From Acetobacteraceae bacterium (lineage in GTDB: Bacteria; Pseudomonadota; Alphaproteobacteria; Acetobacterales; Acetobacteraceae): a stretch of 7,564 nt of DNA. The first letter of the stretch is position 1; the number at the start of each line of letters is the position of its first letter. The stretch spans positions 11,079-18,642 of the forward strand of contig PLSZ01000192.1 in NCBI GenBank assembly GCA_003164305.1, in the 5' to 3' direction. Shown here piece after piece: positions 1 to 6,017 of the stretch. The position numbers were made by a program, and so were the translations under genes. The notes under the pieces were generated by a model. That model worked only from the letters and a program-made list of their open reading frames with translations. It did no database searches and was not told where the DNA came from.

Positions 1-566
1 TAAAGCTCGTCATAGGTTTTCGGCGGCGCCTTGAAGCCTTTTTCGGCCAGCAGGTCCTTGTTGTAAAACAGGATGAACAGATCCTGGTTGTTCGGGATCA
101 CGTTGATCTTGCCATCGTCGCCGGTCGCGACCTTCATCGACGGCGCGCTGAAATCCGCCTGGTCGAAATCGGGAGAGGTCAGCGATTTGTCGGCGATGAA
201 GGGGCGCAGATCCTCCATCCATTTGGCTTTTTCCACCAGCCGCTTTTGCACGTGCATGCCGACGTTGACGGCGTCGAAACTGGGATGACCGGTCGCCATC
301 TCCATCGCCACCTTGGGCCGCTGCTGCTGCTCGGGGATCTGCTCGAAGCCGAGCTTCATGCCGGTCAGTTCCTCAAAGTCCTTCGCATGGGTACGAACCA
401 GGTCGCCGCGCGGCGACAACTGATAATTGACCTCGATCGGCTGACCCTTGAACTGTTTCCAATCGAACGCCGATTGGGCGTTGGCCTTCTCCACGATGGC
501 GGGAGCGGCCAAAGGGGCAGCGATAGCGGCGGCGGACGTTGCCAGCAACTGACGGCGGCGGATCAT
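1..566 (-). CDS. Extracellular solute-binding protein of a sugar-type ABC importer (partial, C-terminus outside window)
   Basis: Periplasmic ligand-binding subunit that delivers substrate to the two permeases encoded upstream on the same strand. The 188 visible codons are the N-terminal part; the protein continues past the left edge, and family members are usually about 400-450 residues. The N-terminus has an RRRQLL motif (residues 3-8), a hydrophobic Ala-rich stretch and a likely cleavage after ANA (residue 30). This resembles a twin-arginine or Tat-like signal. The stretch LFYNKDLLAEKGF followed by PPKTYDEL (about residues 166-188) is the characteristic 'YNKDL...P.T.DEL' segment of family 1 solute-binding proteins. 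The ATG at 566 is chosen because a perfect AGGAGG lies 6 bases upstream. The gene lies 70 bases after the SDR stop and may also have its own promoter. The ligand cannot be read from the sequence; a sugar, polyol or glycerol-phosphate type is inferred from the CUT1-like permeases. Confidence 0.9.
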   Translation of the reverse strand, partial: MIRRRQLLATSAAAIAAPLAAPAIVEKANAQSAFDWKQFKGQPIEVNYQLSPRGDLVRTHAKDFEELTGMKLGFEQIPEQQQRPKVAMEMATGHPSFDAVNVGMHVQKRLVEKAKWMEDLRPFIADKSLTSPDFDQADFSAPSMKVATGDDGKINVIPNNQDLFILFYNKDLLAEKGFKAPPKTYDEL

Positions 567-595
567 TTGTTTCCTCCTTGGGCGATGGTACGCTG

Positions 596-626
596 CTTAT
601 AGGAGGGGTCTCGAACGCGGGAAAGC
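596..626 (-). promoter_or_regulatory. Candidate internal promoter before the solute-binding protein gene
   Basis: On the minus strand GCTTTC (626-621) is followed after 19 bases by TATAAG (601-596), which matches 5 of 6 bases of a sigma-70 -10 box. The -10 box ends 30 bases before the ATG at 566. The -35 region is a poor match to TTGACA. The same two blocks with the same 19-base spacing occur before the first permease gene (3309-3279), which raises the chance that both are real. An extra promoter would fit the common need for more binding protein than permease. Confidence 0.35.
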
Positions 627-636
627 ACCTGTCCGT

Positions 637-1428
637 TTAAAGCGCGGCCCAACCGCCATCGACCGGCAGGTCCACGCCGGTGATTTGCCGCGACACGGGC
701 GATGCCAGGAACAGGCACGCGTTCGCCACGTCCGCGGCCGTGGTGATGCGCCGCAACGCGTAATCGGCCGCGTGACGCTCCGCCGCTTCGGCTTCGGAAA
801 TTCCCAGTCGAAGGGCCATTTCGCGGCAGACCTTGTCTCGGAACCGGGGACCATCGACCATTCCCGGCGCGACGGTGTTGACGTTGATGTTGTGCGGTCC
901 AAGCTCCAGCGCGAAAGATTTGGTGATGCCACGCAGGCCCCATTTGCTGGCGGAGTATGCCAGACGGCCGGCGCGTCCGCGCATCCCGAACGTGCCGCCG
1001 ACGTTGACGATATGGCCGTAGGCGCGCGCGATCATGACCGGGGCGACGGCTTTGATGGTGTTGAAACAACCGCGCATGTTCAGATCGACGATCGCCCGAA
1101 ACTCATCCGATGTGGTGTGCGCGCCGGTCTTGCCGATCGGCCCCGAACCACCCGCGACATTGATCAGGATGTCGATGCGGCCGAAGGCATCGACCGCGGC
1201 CGTGGCGGCGGCCTCACACGCGGTTTCATCGGTGATATCGCAAGCACTGACCAGCACTTCGCCACCGCCGCGTTCGATTTCCTCGGCGATCGGCAGGATC
1301 GCGGCGACATCGCGGCCGAGCAGCGCCAGGCGGCAGCCTTCCGCCGCGAAGGCGCGCGAGATCGCGGCACCCATGCCTTTCGCCGGTCCCGTGATAAGGG
1401 CGACCTGACCTGTCAGTCCGAGATCCAT
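637..1428 (-). CDS. SDR-family NAD(P)-dependent oxidoreductase
   Basis: A 263-residue cytoplasmic classical short-chain dehydrogenase/reductase of typical length. The nucleotide-binding motif TGPAKGMG (TGxxxGxG) is at residues 13-20, NVAG at 90-93 (usually NNAG), the structural Asn at 117, and the catalytic YSASK with Tyr158 and Lys162. The Rossmann segment after beta-2 reads LLGRD (36-40), and the C-terminus has the usual GVDLPVDGGW (251-260). The position 13 residues before the catalytic Tyr, normally the active-site Ser, is Gly145 (GGT at 144-146), with Thr146 next to it. The ATG at 1428 is chosen because the homologous region begins there (LTGQVALITG) and a GGGAG lies just upstream; the open frame extends further but only through sequence coding for the preceding permease in another frame. 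It sits between permease and binding-protein genes, 65 bases after the permease stop, so it probably oxidises or reduces the imported substrate or its product. The substrate is unknown. Confidence 0.9.
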   Translation of the reverse strand: MDLGLTGQVALITGPAKGMGAAISRAFAAEGCRLALLGRDVAAILPIAEEIERGGGEVLVSACDITDETACEAAATAAVDAFGRIDILINVAGGSGPIGKTGAHTTSDEFRAIVDLNMRGCFNTIKAVAPVMIARAYGHIVNVGGTFGMRGRAGRLAYSASKWGLRGITKSFALELGPHNINVNTVAPGMVDGPRFRDKVCREMALRLGISEAEAAERHAADYALRRITTAADVANACLFLASPVSRQITGVDLPVDGGWAAL

Positions 1429-1493
1429 GCCGAGGCTCCCATCGATGCGGGCGCCCTCCCAGAAAGCGAGAGTATCGTGGTTCGCGCGGGTTG

Positions 1494-2327
1494 TCAGCCG
1501 CCCTTCACACCCCCCGCGGTCAGGCCGGCGACGATCTCTTTTTGCATCAGCAACGTCAGCAGCAGGACCGGCGCCGTCACGATCAGCGCGGCGGCGGCCA
1601 GCGGGCCCCAACTGATCTGCTCGAACGTCAGAACGTTGTAGACCGCGACGGGCAACGTCCGTGTCGAGCGGCCCGCCAGCACCACGCCGAAGATGAAGTT
1701 GTTCCAGGAGAAAATGAACGACAGGATCATCGCCACCGTGATGCCGGGACGTGCCAGCGGCATCGCGACGTAGACGAACGCCTGCCAGATGGTGGCGCCG
1801 TCCATCAGCGCGGCTTCCTCCAGTTCGCCGGGCAGGCCTTCGAAGAAGCCGATCATGACCCAGACGACGATCGGCACGGTGATCACCAGATGCGTGATGA
1901 CCAATGGCACCAATGTGCCGATCAGGCCGAGCCACTGGAACAGCAGAAACAGCGGGATCAGGTAGGACAGGCCAGGCGTCACGCGGGCGATCAGGATCAA
2001 CGCGGCGGCTTTGGTGGCTTTGGTTTTCGCGATGCCGTATGCCGCCGGGACGCCGAACAACAGCGCCAGGCCGGTGGCGGAGAACGATACGATCACCGAA
2101 TTGATGGTGTAGAGGAGAAAATCGTTCTTCTCGAACACATCGACGAAGTTCGCCAAAGTCGGCGGGTTCGGGATGAACACCGGTGGCCACGCGGTATTGT
2201 CCAGTTCGTTCTTCAGCGACAGCGACAGCATCCACAGGAAGAACAACACCGCTGGTGAAACCAGGACGATCACTGAAAAGTACAAACCCAGTCGGCCGAG
2301 GAAGCGCCGGAAGAGGTGGCGGTTCAT
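1494..2327 (-). CDS. ABC sugar-type permease, MalG/UgpE-like (CUT1 family)
   Basis: A 277-residue inner-membrane subunit of a binding-protein-dependent importer, of normal length for this family. About six hydrophobic helices are visible (roughly residues 15-35, 72-96, 107-130, 135-160, 195-215, 242-262). The cytoplasmic EAA loop that docks the ATPase is clear: EEAALMDGA at 170-178, with the conserved Pro at 190 (AMPLARPGI). The periplasmic stretch near residues 48-56 (PPVFIPNPP) is typical of the second permease of CUT1 systems. The ATG at 2327 overlaps the stop of the upstream permease as ATGA, and GGAGG lies 7 bases before it inside the upstream gene, so the two are probably translationally coupled and form a heterodimer. 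The C-terminal region (IVAGLTAGGVKGG) is also typical of the family. Confidence 0.95.
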   Translation of the reverse strand: MNRHLFRRFLGRLGLYFSVIVLVSPAVLFFLWMLSLSLKNELDNTAWPPVFIPNPPTLANFVDVFEKNDFLLYTINSVIVSFSATGLALLFGVPAAYGIAKTKATKAAALILIARVTPGLSYLIPLFLLFQWLGLIGTLVPLVITHLVITVPIVVWVMIGFFEGLPGELEEAALMDGATIWQAFVYVAMPLARPGITVAMILSFIFSWNNFIFGVVLAGRSTRTLPVAVYNVLTFEQISWGPLAAAALIVTAPVLLLTLLMQKEIVAGLTAGGVKGG

Positions 2328-3229
2328 CGCAGATCCTCCCGCTGCCGCACGCGTAACAACAGCAGGCTGATCAGCAGGATCAGGACGAAGAACACCACCA
2401 CCATCGCGGAGGCGTAACCCAGATCGTAATAAGCGAACGCTGTTTGGTACAGCAGGATATTGATGGTTTCGCTGGCGGTGCCGGGACCGCCCAACGTGAT
2501 GACATAGATGGTGTCGAAGGTTTTCAGCGCGTCGATCATGCGGATCACGGCGGCGACCATGATGAAGGGCCACACCAGCGGCAGCGTGATATGGCGAAAC
2601 ATCTGCCACGAACTCGCTCCATCGAGGATCGCGGCCTCGTAGGGATCGGTGGGCAAGGAGGCGATGCCGCCCAACACGATCAGCATCACCAGCGGCGTCC
2701 ATTGCCAGGTTTCAACCATCACCAGGGTCGGAATGACGGTCGTGGTGTCGTACACCCAGGTCGAGGGTGGCAATCCGACGCTGGTCAGAAGGTAATTCAA
2801 CACGCCGAGTTGTGGGTGAAACATCATGGTCCAGACGAGCGAGATCGCCACCGGCGTCGCCATCATCGGCAGCACGAACACGGTTCGCGCGAGGCCTCGG
2901 AAGCGGAATTTGGAGGCGAAGCAGACGGCGGCCCAGACGCCCAGGATGAGGGGGGCGGCGACGGATGCGGCGGTGAACCACAATGTGCGGACGACCGCGT
3001 AAAGAAACCGCTCGTCCGTCAGCATCTTGGCATAGTTCGCCATGCCGACGAACGGCGTATCGCCGGAGACCTTCCAGTCATGCACTGACATGTACAGCGT
3101 GAAGATCCACGGAAACAGGATGACCAGCAGCACCACGAGCGCGGCTGGCGCGGCGAACATCCAGTACCGGCGGCCATAGGCGCGCGGGCCCGAGATGACG
3201 GGGATGTCTGTCGCGATCGTCGTGCTCAT
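2324..3229 (-). CDS. ABC sugar-type permease, MalF/UgpA-like (CUT1 family)
   Basis: A 301-residue inner-membrane permease, first gene of the visible operon and partner of the downstream MalG-like subunit. About six transmembrane helices can be seen, the first at about residues 25-45 (PAALVVLLVILFPWIFTLYMS). The EAA docking loop reads YEAAILDGA at 197-205 with the conserved Pro at 217 (ITLPLVWP). The segment TLGGPGTASET (245-254) before the last helix is typical of MalF/UgpA-type subunits, as is the N-terminal tail before helix 1. The ATG at 3229 is supported by a GAGGA purine stretch about 12 bases upstream, a slightly long spacing. It is transcribed divergently from the cytochrome c gene at 3532. 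The ATPase needed for transport is absent from the window and may lie beyond the left edge. Confidence 0.95.
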   Translation of the reverse strand: MSTTIATDIPVISGPRAYGRRYWMFAAPAALVVLLVILFPWIFTLYMSVHDWKVSGDTPFVGMANYAKMLTDERFLYAVVRTLWFTAASVAAPLILGVWAAVCFASKFRFRGLARTVFVLPMMATPVAISLVWTMMFHPQLGVLNYLLTSVGLPPSTWVYDTTTVIPTLVMVETWQWTPLVMLIVLGGIASLPTDPYEAAILDGASSWQMFRHITLPLVWPFIMVAAVIRMIDALKTFDTIYVITLGGPGTASETINILLYQTAFAYYDLGYASAMVVVFFVLILLISLLLLRVRQREDLR

Positions 3230-3278
3230 GTGTGGTCCGTTTCCTCACGCCGCGGGGTGGGTTTCCCTGGCGGGCGGA

Positions 3279-3309
3279 CTTATAGTGCGGGGGGAGGAGG
3301 GGCGAAAGC
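3279..3309 (-). promoter_or_regulatory. Candidate promoter of the ABC permease operon
   Basis: On the minus strand GCTTTC (3309-3304) is followed after 19 bases by TATAAG (3284-3279), a 5 of 6 match to a -10 box. This would start transcription roughly 40 bases before the ATG at 3229. The -35 region is weak against TTGACA, so an activator or a non-standard -35 preference would be needed. The same arrangement occurs at 626-596 in front of the solute-binding protein gene. Confidence 0.35.
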
Positions 3310-3400
3310 CATGCGAGATTTCCCCGCGCCGCCGGTCCGTCGGCCTCGCGGCGAGGCTTCTGGACGTCGTGTGACGCGACAGATTTCATCGCACACGTGG

Positions 3401-3430
3401 TTGACAGTCACGCCGGCCGGATCATATCTC
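3401..3430 (+). promoter_or_regulatory. Candidate sigma-70-type promoter for the first cytochrome c gene
   Basis: A perfect -35 hexamer TTGACA (3401-3406) is followed after 18 bases by TATCTC (3425-3430), only a 3 of 6 match to the -10 consensus. The leader to the ATG at 3532 would be about 95 bases. The good -35 is the main support; the weak -10 keeps confidence low. Confidence 0.3.
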
Positions 3431-3531
3431 GCCGCCGCGTCCGCCTGGCGGAACATTTTGAATGAAGCCGCGCCCGGGAGCAATTTCTGCTTTTTCCAGC
3501 CGCCGACTTTTGCTTCCGGGAGTTTGGTTCG

Positions 3532-3909
3532 ATGCCTCGCCTGTTTTATTCAGCCGCCGTCGTGGCGATGTTCGTCGTTGTCTCTCCGATCGCCGGTCGC
3601 GCCGCGGACCCCGACGCGGGTCAAACGGTTTTCAAGACGCAATGCGGCATTTGCCACTCGCCGTTGCCGGGCAAGAACATGGTCGGACCGAGTTTGTTCG
3701 GCGTCGTTGGGCGCAAGAGCGGGTCGATCGAGGGATTTCATTATTCCGCGGCCAACAGAGCGGCGGAAATTACGTGGACTCCGGAAATCCTCGATAAATA
3801 TCTGACCGCGCCGCGAGAGGTCGTGCCGGGAACGATCATGACTTACGCAGGCCTGAAGGATGACGCGAAACGCGCCGACCTGATTGCCTGGCTGGAGACG
3901 CTGCGCTAA
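3532..3909 (+). CDS. Periplasmic class I (mitochondrial/c2-type) cytochrome c
   Basis: A 125-residue exported single-heme electron carrier. A hydrophobic signal peptide ends near AGRA-A (about residue 25). The heme is attached at CGICH (residues 38-42) with His42 as the proximal ligand; Met103 in GTIMTYAG is the expected distal ligand. The conserved blocks GPSLFGVVGRK (52-62), the invariant Trp82, LDKYL (87-91) and RADLIAWLETL (114-124) are those of small soluble class I cytochromes. The ATG at 3532 has GGGAG 9 bases upstream. The mature part matches the cytochrome encoded at 6018 at about 67 of 100 positions by eye with no gaps, so the two are paralogues. This copy is separated from the following cluster by 173 bases and a weak terminator-like hairpin, so it may be expressed on its own. 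It probably shuttles electrons between membrane complexes; the partners are inferred, not shown. Confidence 0.93.
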   Translation: MPRLFYSAAVVAMFVVVSPIAGRAADPDAGQTVFKTQCGICHSPLPGKNMVGPSLFGVVGRKSGSIEGFHYSAANRAAEITWTPEILDKYLTAPREVVPGTIMTYAGLKDDAKRADLIAWLETLR

Positions 3910-3924
3910 AATCGGCGCGTCTTC

Positions 3925-3949
3925 ATTCGGCCCGCGCGAGTCGAATTTT
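3925..3949 (+). terminator. Weak terminator-like hairpin after the first cytochrome c gene
   Basis: ATTCGGC (3925-3931) can pair with GTCGAAT (3940-3946) to give a 7-bp stem containing one G-U pair, with an 8-base loop (3932-3939). It is followed by TTTA. The stem is AT-rich at its base and the U-run is short, so termination would be partial at best. Its place 15 bases after the stop codon and before the FNR-type site supports a transcription boundary there. Confidence 0.35.
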
Positions 3950-3982
3950 AAATCCGGTTTGTAAGCAACCGCCGCCGGCGCA

Positions 3983-3996
3983 TTGACCTATATCAA
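3983..3996 (+). promoter_or_regulatory. FNR/FixK/Anr-type regulator binding site
   Basis: TTGACCTATATCAA fits the TTGA(C/T)-N4-(A/G)TCAA operator used by the Crp-Fnr family (FNR, Anr, FixK, Dnr): half sites TTGAC and ATCAA around a 4-base centre. It lies 87 bases before the ATG of the heme-barrel gene. If it acts at the usual activating position around -41.5, transcription would start near 4031 and leave a leader of about 52 bases. The -10 region there is weak (near GATCAC, 4019-4024), as often found at activator-dependent promoters. This suggests induction of the 4083-7308 cluster under low oxygen, or by nitric oxide if a Dnr-type protein is involved. Confidence 0.75.
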
Positions 3997-4082
3997 AGAC
4001 ACGCCGTCATTACCGTCTGATCACTGATCGCTCTCACCCGACCAGGGACCACCCCGGTGGCGAGAGAGAGGAGACGGTCACG

Positions 4083-5429
4083 ATGCAATGGTTCAGGCCA
4101 CTATCAGCCCTTTTGCTGTTGCCAATCGTCGGGGTGATCGCGATTCCCCGATCGGCTGAAGCAATACCGGCGTTCGCGCAACAAACCGGACTACCTTGCA
4201 CCGCCTGCCATATCGGCGGCTTTGGCCCGCAACTCACGCCCGTCGGGCGAGCATTTAAAATCGGTGGCTATACTCAGGGTGGTGGCGAGGGTCTGGCATC
4301 GAACATTCCGCTGTCGCTGATGATCCAGACATCGTTCAACAACACCGGCCTGGATCAAAACCCGGCGCCGCAGCATTATGGCCCCAACAATAACTTTTCG
4401 CTTGATCAGGTCAGCGGATTCATCGGTGGCCATATCGGAGACCATGTCGGCGGCTTCGCGCAGTTCACCTGGTCGGACGTCAACAACGCGTCGCATGTCG
4501 ATAATTTGGATCTGCGGCCGTACACGACGATATTGGACCTCGGCGGCAAGGAACTGCGGGTTGGCGCCACATTGAACAACACGCCGACGGTGCAGGATCC
4601 GTATAACTCGACGTTCGCGTGGGGATTTCCTTACATCAACTCGCTGATCGCGCCGACGCCGACGGGGAATACTTTGCTGGCGGCGGGTCTTGGGCAAAGC
4701 GCGATCGGCTACACCGCTTACGCCTGGTATGACAGCAAACTCTACCTGGAAGCCGGGGCTTACAATACGCTTAGCCCATGGGTTCTGGCACGCATTGGCA
4801 ACGGTTATGGCGTCGGCAGCACCACCAACCCGGCGCCGTATTTGCGGGCGGCGTATGAGTGGCAGTGGGGAACCAGCGCCGCGCATGTCGGCGCGCTGTT
4901 CATGAACGCCAACGTCAATCCAATGTCGGGGTCGTCCGGCACCGACCGTTACACCGACTATGCCGTCGATGGTGGCTATCAATTCCTCGGCGATGGCACG
5001 CATATCGCGACAGTGCAGGCGATCTACACGCACGAAACGCAGAACCTGATCGCGTCGGCGGCGGCGGCGGGAGTCGCGACGTCAAAATACAACCTCGATC
5101 AGATCCGTGCGAATGTCTCCTATTGGTATCAGAACACCTATGGCCTGACGGCCGGTTGGCAGAAGACCTGGGGTCCGGCGAACCCGATTCTGTTCGCCGG
5201 CGGAGGCAGCGTCAACAACAAGCCCAACAGCAACGCCTTCATCATCGAAGCGGACTGGGTGCCGTTCGGAAAAGACACGTCGTACCTGGCGCCGTTCCTG
5301 AACCTGAAACTAGGCGTGCAGTACACCATTTACACGCAGTTTAACGGCGGCAACTCGAACTATGACGGCGCCGGAGCCAACGCCGGCGACAACAACACGT
5401 TGCTGGTGTTCGCCTGGTTGATCTTTTGA
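4083..5429 (+). CDS. Outer-membrane fused monoheme cytochrome c / beta-barrel porin-like protein (Cyc2-like architecture)
   Basis: A 448-residue exported protein. A signal peptide ends near SAEA (residue 27) and is followed at once by a short heme segment: IPAFAQQTG (28-36), CTACH (39-43), then PQLTPVGRAFKIGGY (49-63). C39 and C42 are the only cysteines, so one heme c is expected. From about residue 75 the rest looks like a beta-barrel: alternating polar and aromatic/hydrophobic residues, many Gly, Asn, Tyr and Trp, no helical hydrophobic segments, and a terminal strand LLVFAWLIF ending in Phe, the usual outer-membrane assembly signal. The 'FAxQTGxxCxxCH...P.L...GR.FK..GY' N-terminus, size and layout resemble Cyc2 outer-membrane iron oxidases, but also a wider uncharacterised family annotated as cytochrome c; I cannot assign a substrate. 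AGGAG lies 9 bases before the ATG. It is the first gene after the FNR/FixK-type site and is 13 bases from the next gene. Confidence 0.82.
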   Translation: MQWFRPLSALLLLPIVGVIAIPRSAEAIPAFAQQTGLPCTACHIGGFGPQLTPVGRAFKIGGYTQGGGEGLASNIPLSLMIQTSFNNTGLDQNPAPQHYGPNNNFSLDQVSGFIGGHIGDHVGGFAQFTWSDVNNASHVDNLDLRPYTTILDLGGKELRVGATLNNTPTVQDPYNSTFAWGFPYINSLIAPTPTGNTLLAAGLGQSAIGYTAYAWYDSKLYLEAGAYNTLSPWVLARIGNGYGVGSTTNPAPYLRAAYEWQWGTSAAHVGALFMNANVNPMSGSSGTDRYTDYAVDGGYQFLGDGTHIATVQAIYTHETQNLIASAAAAGVATSKYNLDQIRANVSYWYQNTYGLTAGWQKTWGPANPILFAGGGSVNNKPNSNAFIIEADWVPFGKDTSYLAPFLNLKLGVQYTIYTQFNGGNSNYDGAGANAGDNNTLLVFAWLIF

Positions 5430-5442
5430 GGGAGGACGGACC

Positions 5443-5991
5443 ATGCATCCACGATCATCGAAGTTGTTCGCGCTGATGGCGCTGTCCGCCGCGGGATGGA
5501 TGTCGCTCCATGGACCGGCGAGGGCGCAACCAGCGGACGTGCATCCGATTCCGCAATCGTTGCGGGTTGAACATGATGAGACGATCGAACGGTTGACGAT
5601 GCTCGCGAAGCGGGCGGGACCTGTCGGCGCCGAGGCCCGCGCCGCGCTGGTGGTCTTCAAACGCCACGCCGCGCGGGAACAGGAATTCATCCTGCCGCCC
5701 TTAACCCTGTTGCCTCTTCTGGCCGACGGCAAGGTCACGCCTGACATGGCATGGGCCGTCACCATGGCGGACCGGGTGAAGGCCGAGCGCGAGCAAATCT
5801 TCGAAGAGCACACTCAGGTGACCGATGTGCTCAACGCGCTTGTGGTGGCGGCGACGCGCGCGCACGACAAGGACGCCGCTGAATTCGCCGAGGCCGCCGC
5901 CGCGGATTCGCTGAACGATATCGAGTTGCTGGAACCAACGGTGCTGCTGATTGGTGATTATCTGCGCGCCAGGCTGCCGGCCGCTCATTGA
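5443..5991 (+). CDS. Exported hemerythrin-like (HHE-type) four-helix protein
   Basis: A 182-residue protein with a signal peptide probably cleaved after ARA (residue 28), so it acts in the periplasm. The mature part is predicted helical and shows hemerythrin-like helices in order: helix A with VEHDETIERL (His44), helix B with KRHAAREQEFILPP (His75, Glu79), helix C with FEEHTQVTDVLNAL (His123) and helix D with DSLNDIELLEP (155-165). By analogy with helix B (His at P-10, acid at P-6), helix D has Asp155 where the last His is expected and Asp159 as the acidic ligand. A diiron-type site with an altered ligand set is therefore possible, but no metal binding can be proved from sequence. GGAGG lies 7 bases before the ATG, and the gene follows the heme-barrel gene by 13 bases, so they are very likely co-transcribed. 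Possible roles are oxygen, nitric oxide or iron sensing, storage or protection of the redox chain. Confidence 0.65.
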   Translation: MHPRSSKLFALMALSAAGWMSLHGPARAQPADVHPIPQSLRVEHDETIERLTMLAKRAGPVGAEARAALVVFKRHAAREQEFILPPLTLLPLLADGKVTPDMAWAVTMADRVKAEREQIFEEHTQVTDVLNALVVAATRAHDKDAAEFAEAAAADSLNDIELLEPTVLLIGDYLRARLPAAH

Positions 5992-6017
5992 TCGCCGCGC
6001 TCACGAGGAGATCACAT

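Larger units (their letters stand above)
3230..3531. other. Divergent intergenic region between the ABC operon and the redox cluster
   Basis: These 302 bases carry no convincing gene; open frames here lack ribosome sites and family resemblance. They hold a candidate minus-strand promoter (3279-3309), a candidate plus-strand promoter (3401-3430), a perfect 6-bp hairpin with a 3-base loop (GCCTCG/CGAGGC, 3343-3357) without a U-run, an inverted pair CGTGTG (3368-3373) and CACACG (3392-3397), and a CACGTG palindrome (3394-3399). Any of the last three could be an operator, but none matches a regulator family I can name. The last 100 bases before 3532 are relatively rich in T and C. Confidence 0.6.

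Noticed and set aside
685..1641. Long plus-strand open frame of 318 codons opposite the SDR
   Set aside because: It is antisense to a clear SDR gene, rich in Arg, Asp and Gly without domain resemblance, and arises from the high GC content.
637..2235. Minus-strand open frame running upstream of the SDR for about 270 extra codons
   Set aside because: The extra part is the out-of-frame shadow of the MalG-like permease; family similarity, the ATG and the ribosome site place the SDR start at 1428.
3343..3357. Perfect 6-bp GC hairpin with a three-base loop in the divergent region
   Set aside because: No T-run follows on either strand and it lies between divergent starts, so it is not a terminator; as an operator it matches nothing I can name.
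3368..3397. Inverted repeat CGTGTG...CACACG separated by 18 bases
   Set aside because: Six-base half sites this far apart are expected by chance in about 300 bases, and the centre shows no further symmetry.
4031..4066. Possible leader hairpin (CTCTC with GAGAG, CCAC with GTGG) before the heme-barrel gene
   Set aside because: The stems are short and interrupted; no known riboswitch or thermosensor fold is apparent.
4191..5033. Minus-strand open frame of 280 codons opposite the heme-barrel gene
   Set aside because: Arg-rich, low-complexity shadow of a strongly supported plus-strand gene; no start signals or family match.
4083..5429. Multiheme or MtrB/PioB-type porin interpretation
   Set aside because: There is only one CxxCH and only two cysteines in total, and no separate multiheme cytochrome gene is nearby.
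5988..6017. In-frame upstream ATG for the second cytochrome c
   Set aside because: It overlaps the end of the preceding gene, lacks a good ribosome site and would put ten extra residues before an intact signal peptide; GAGGAG supports 6018.
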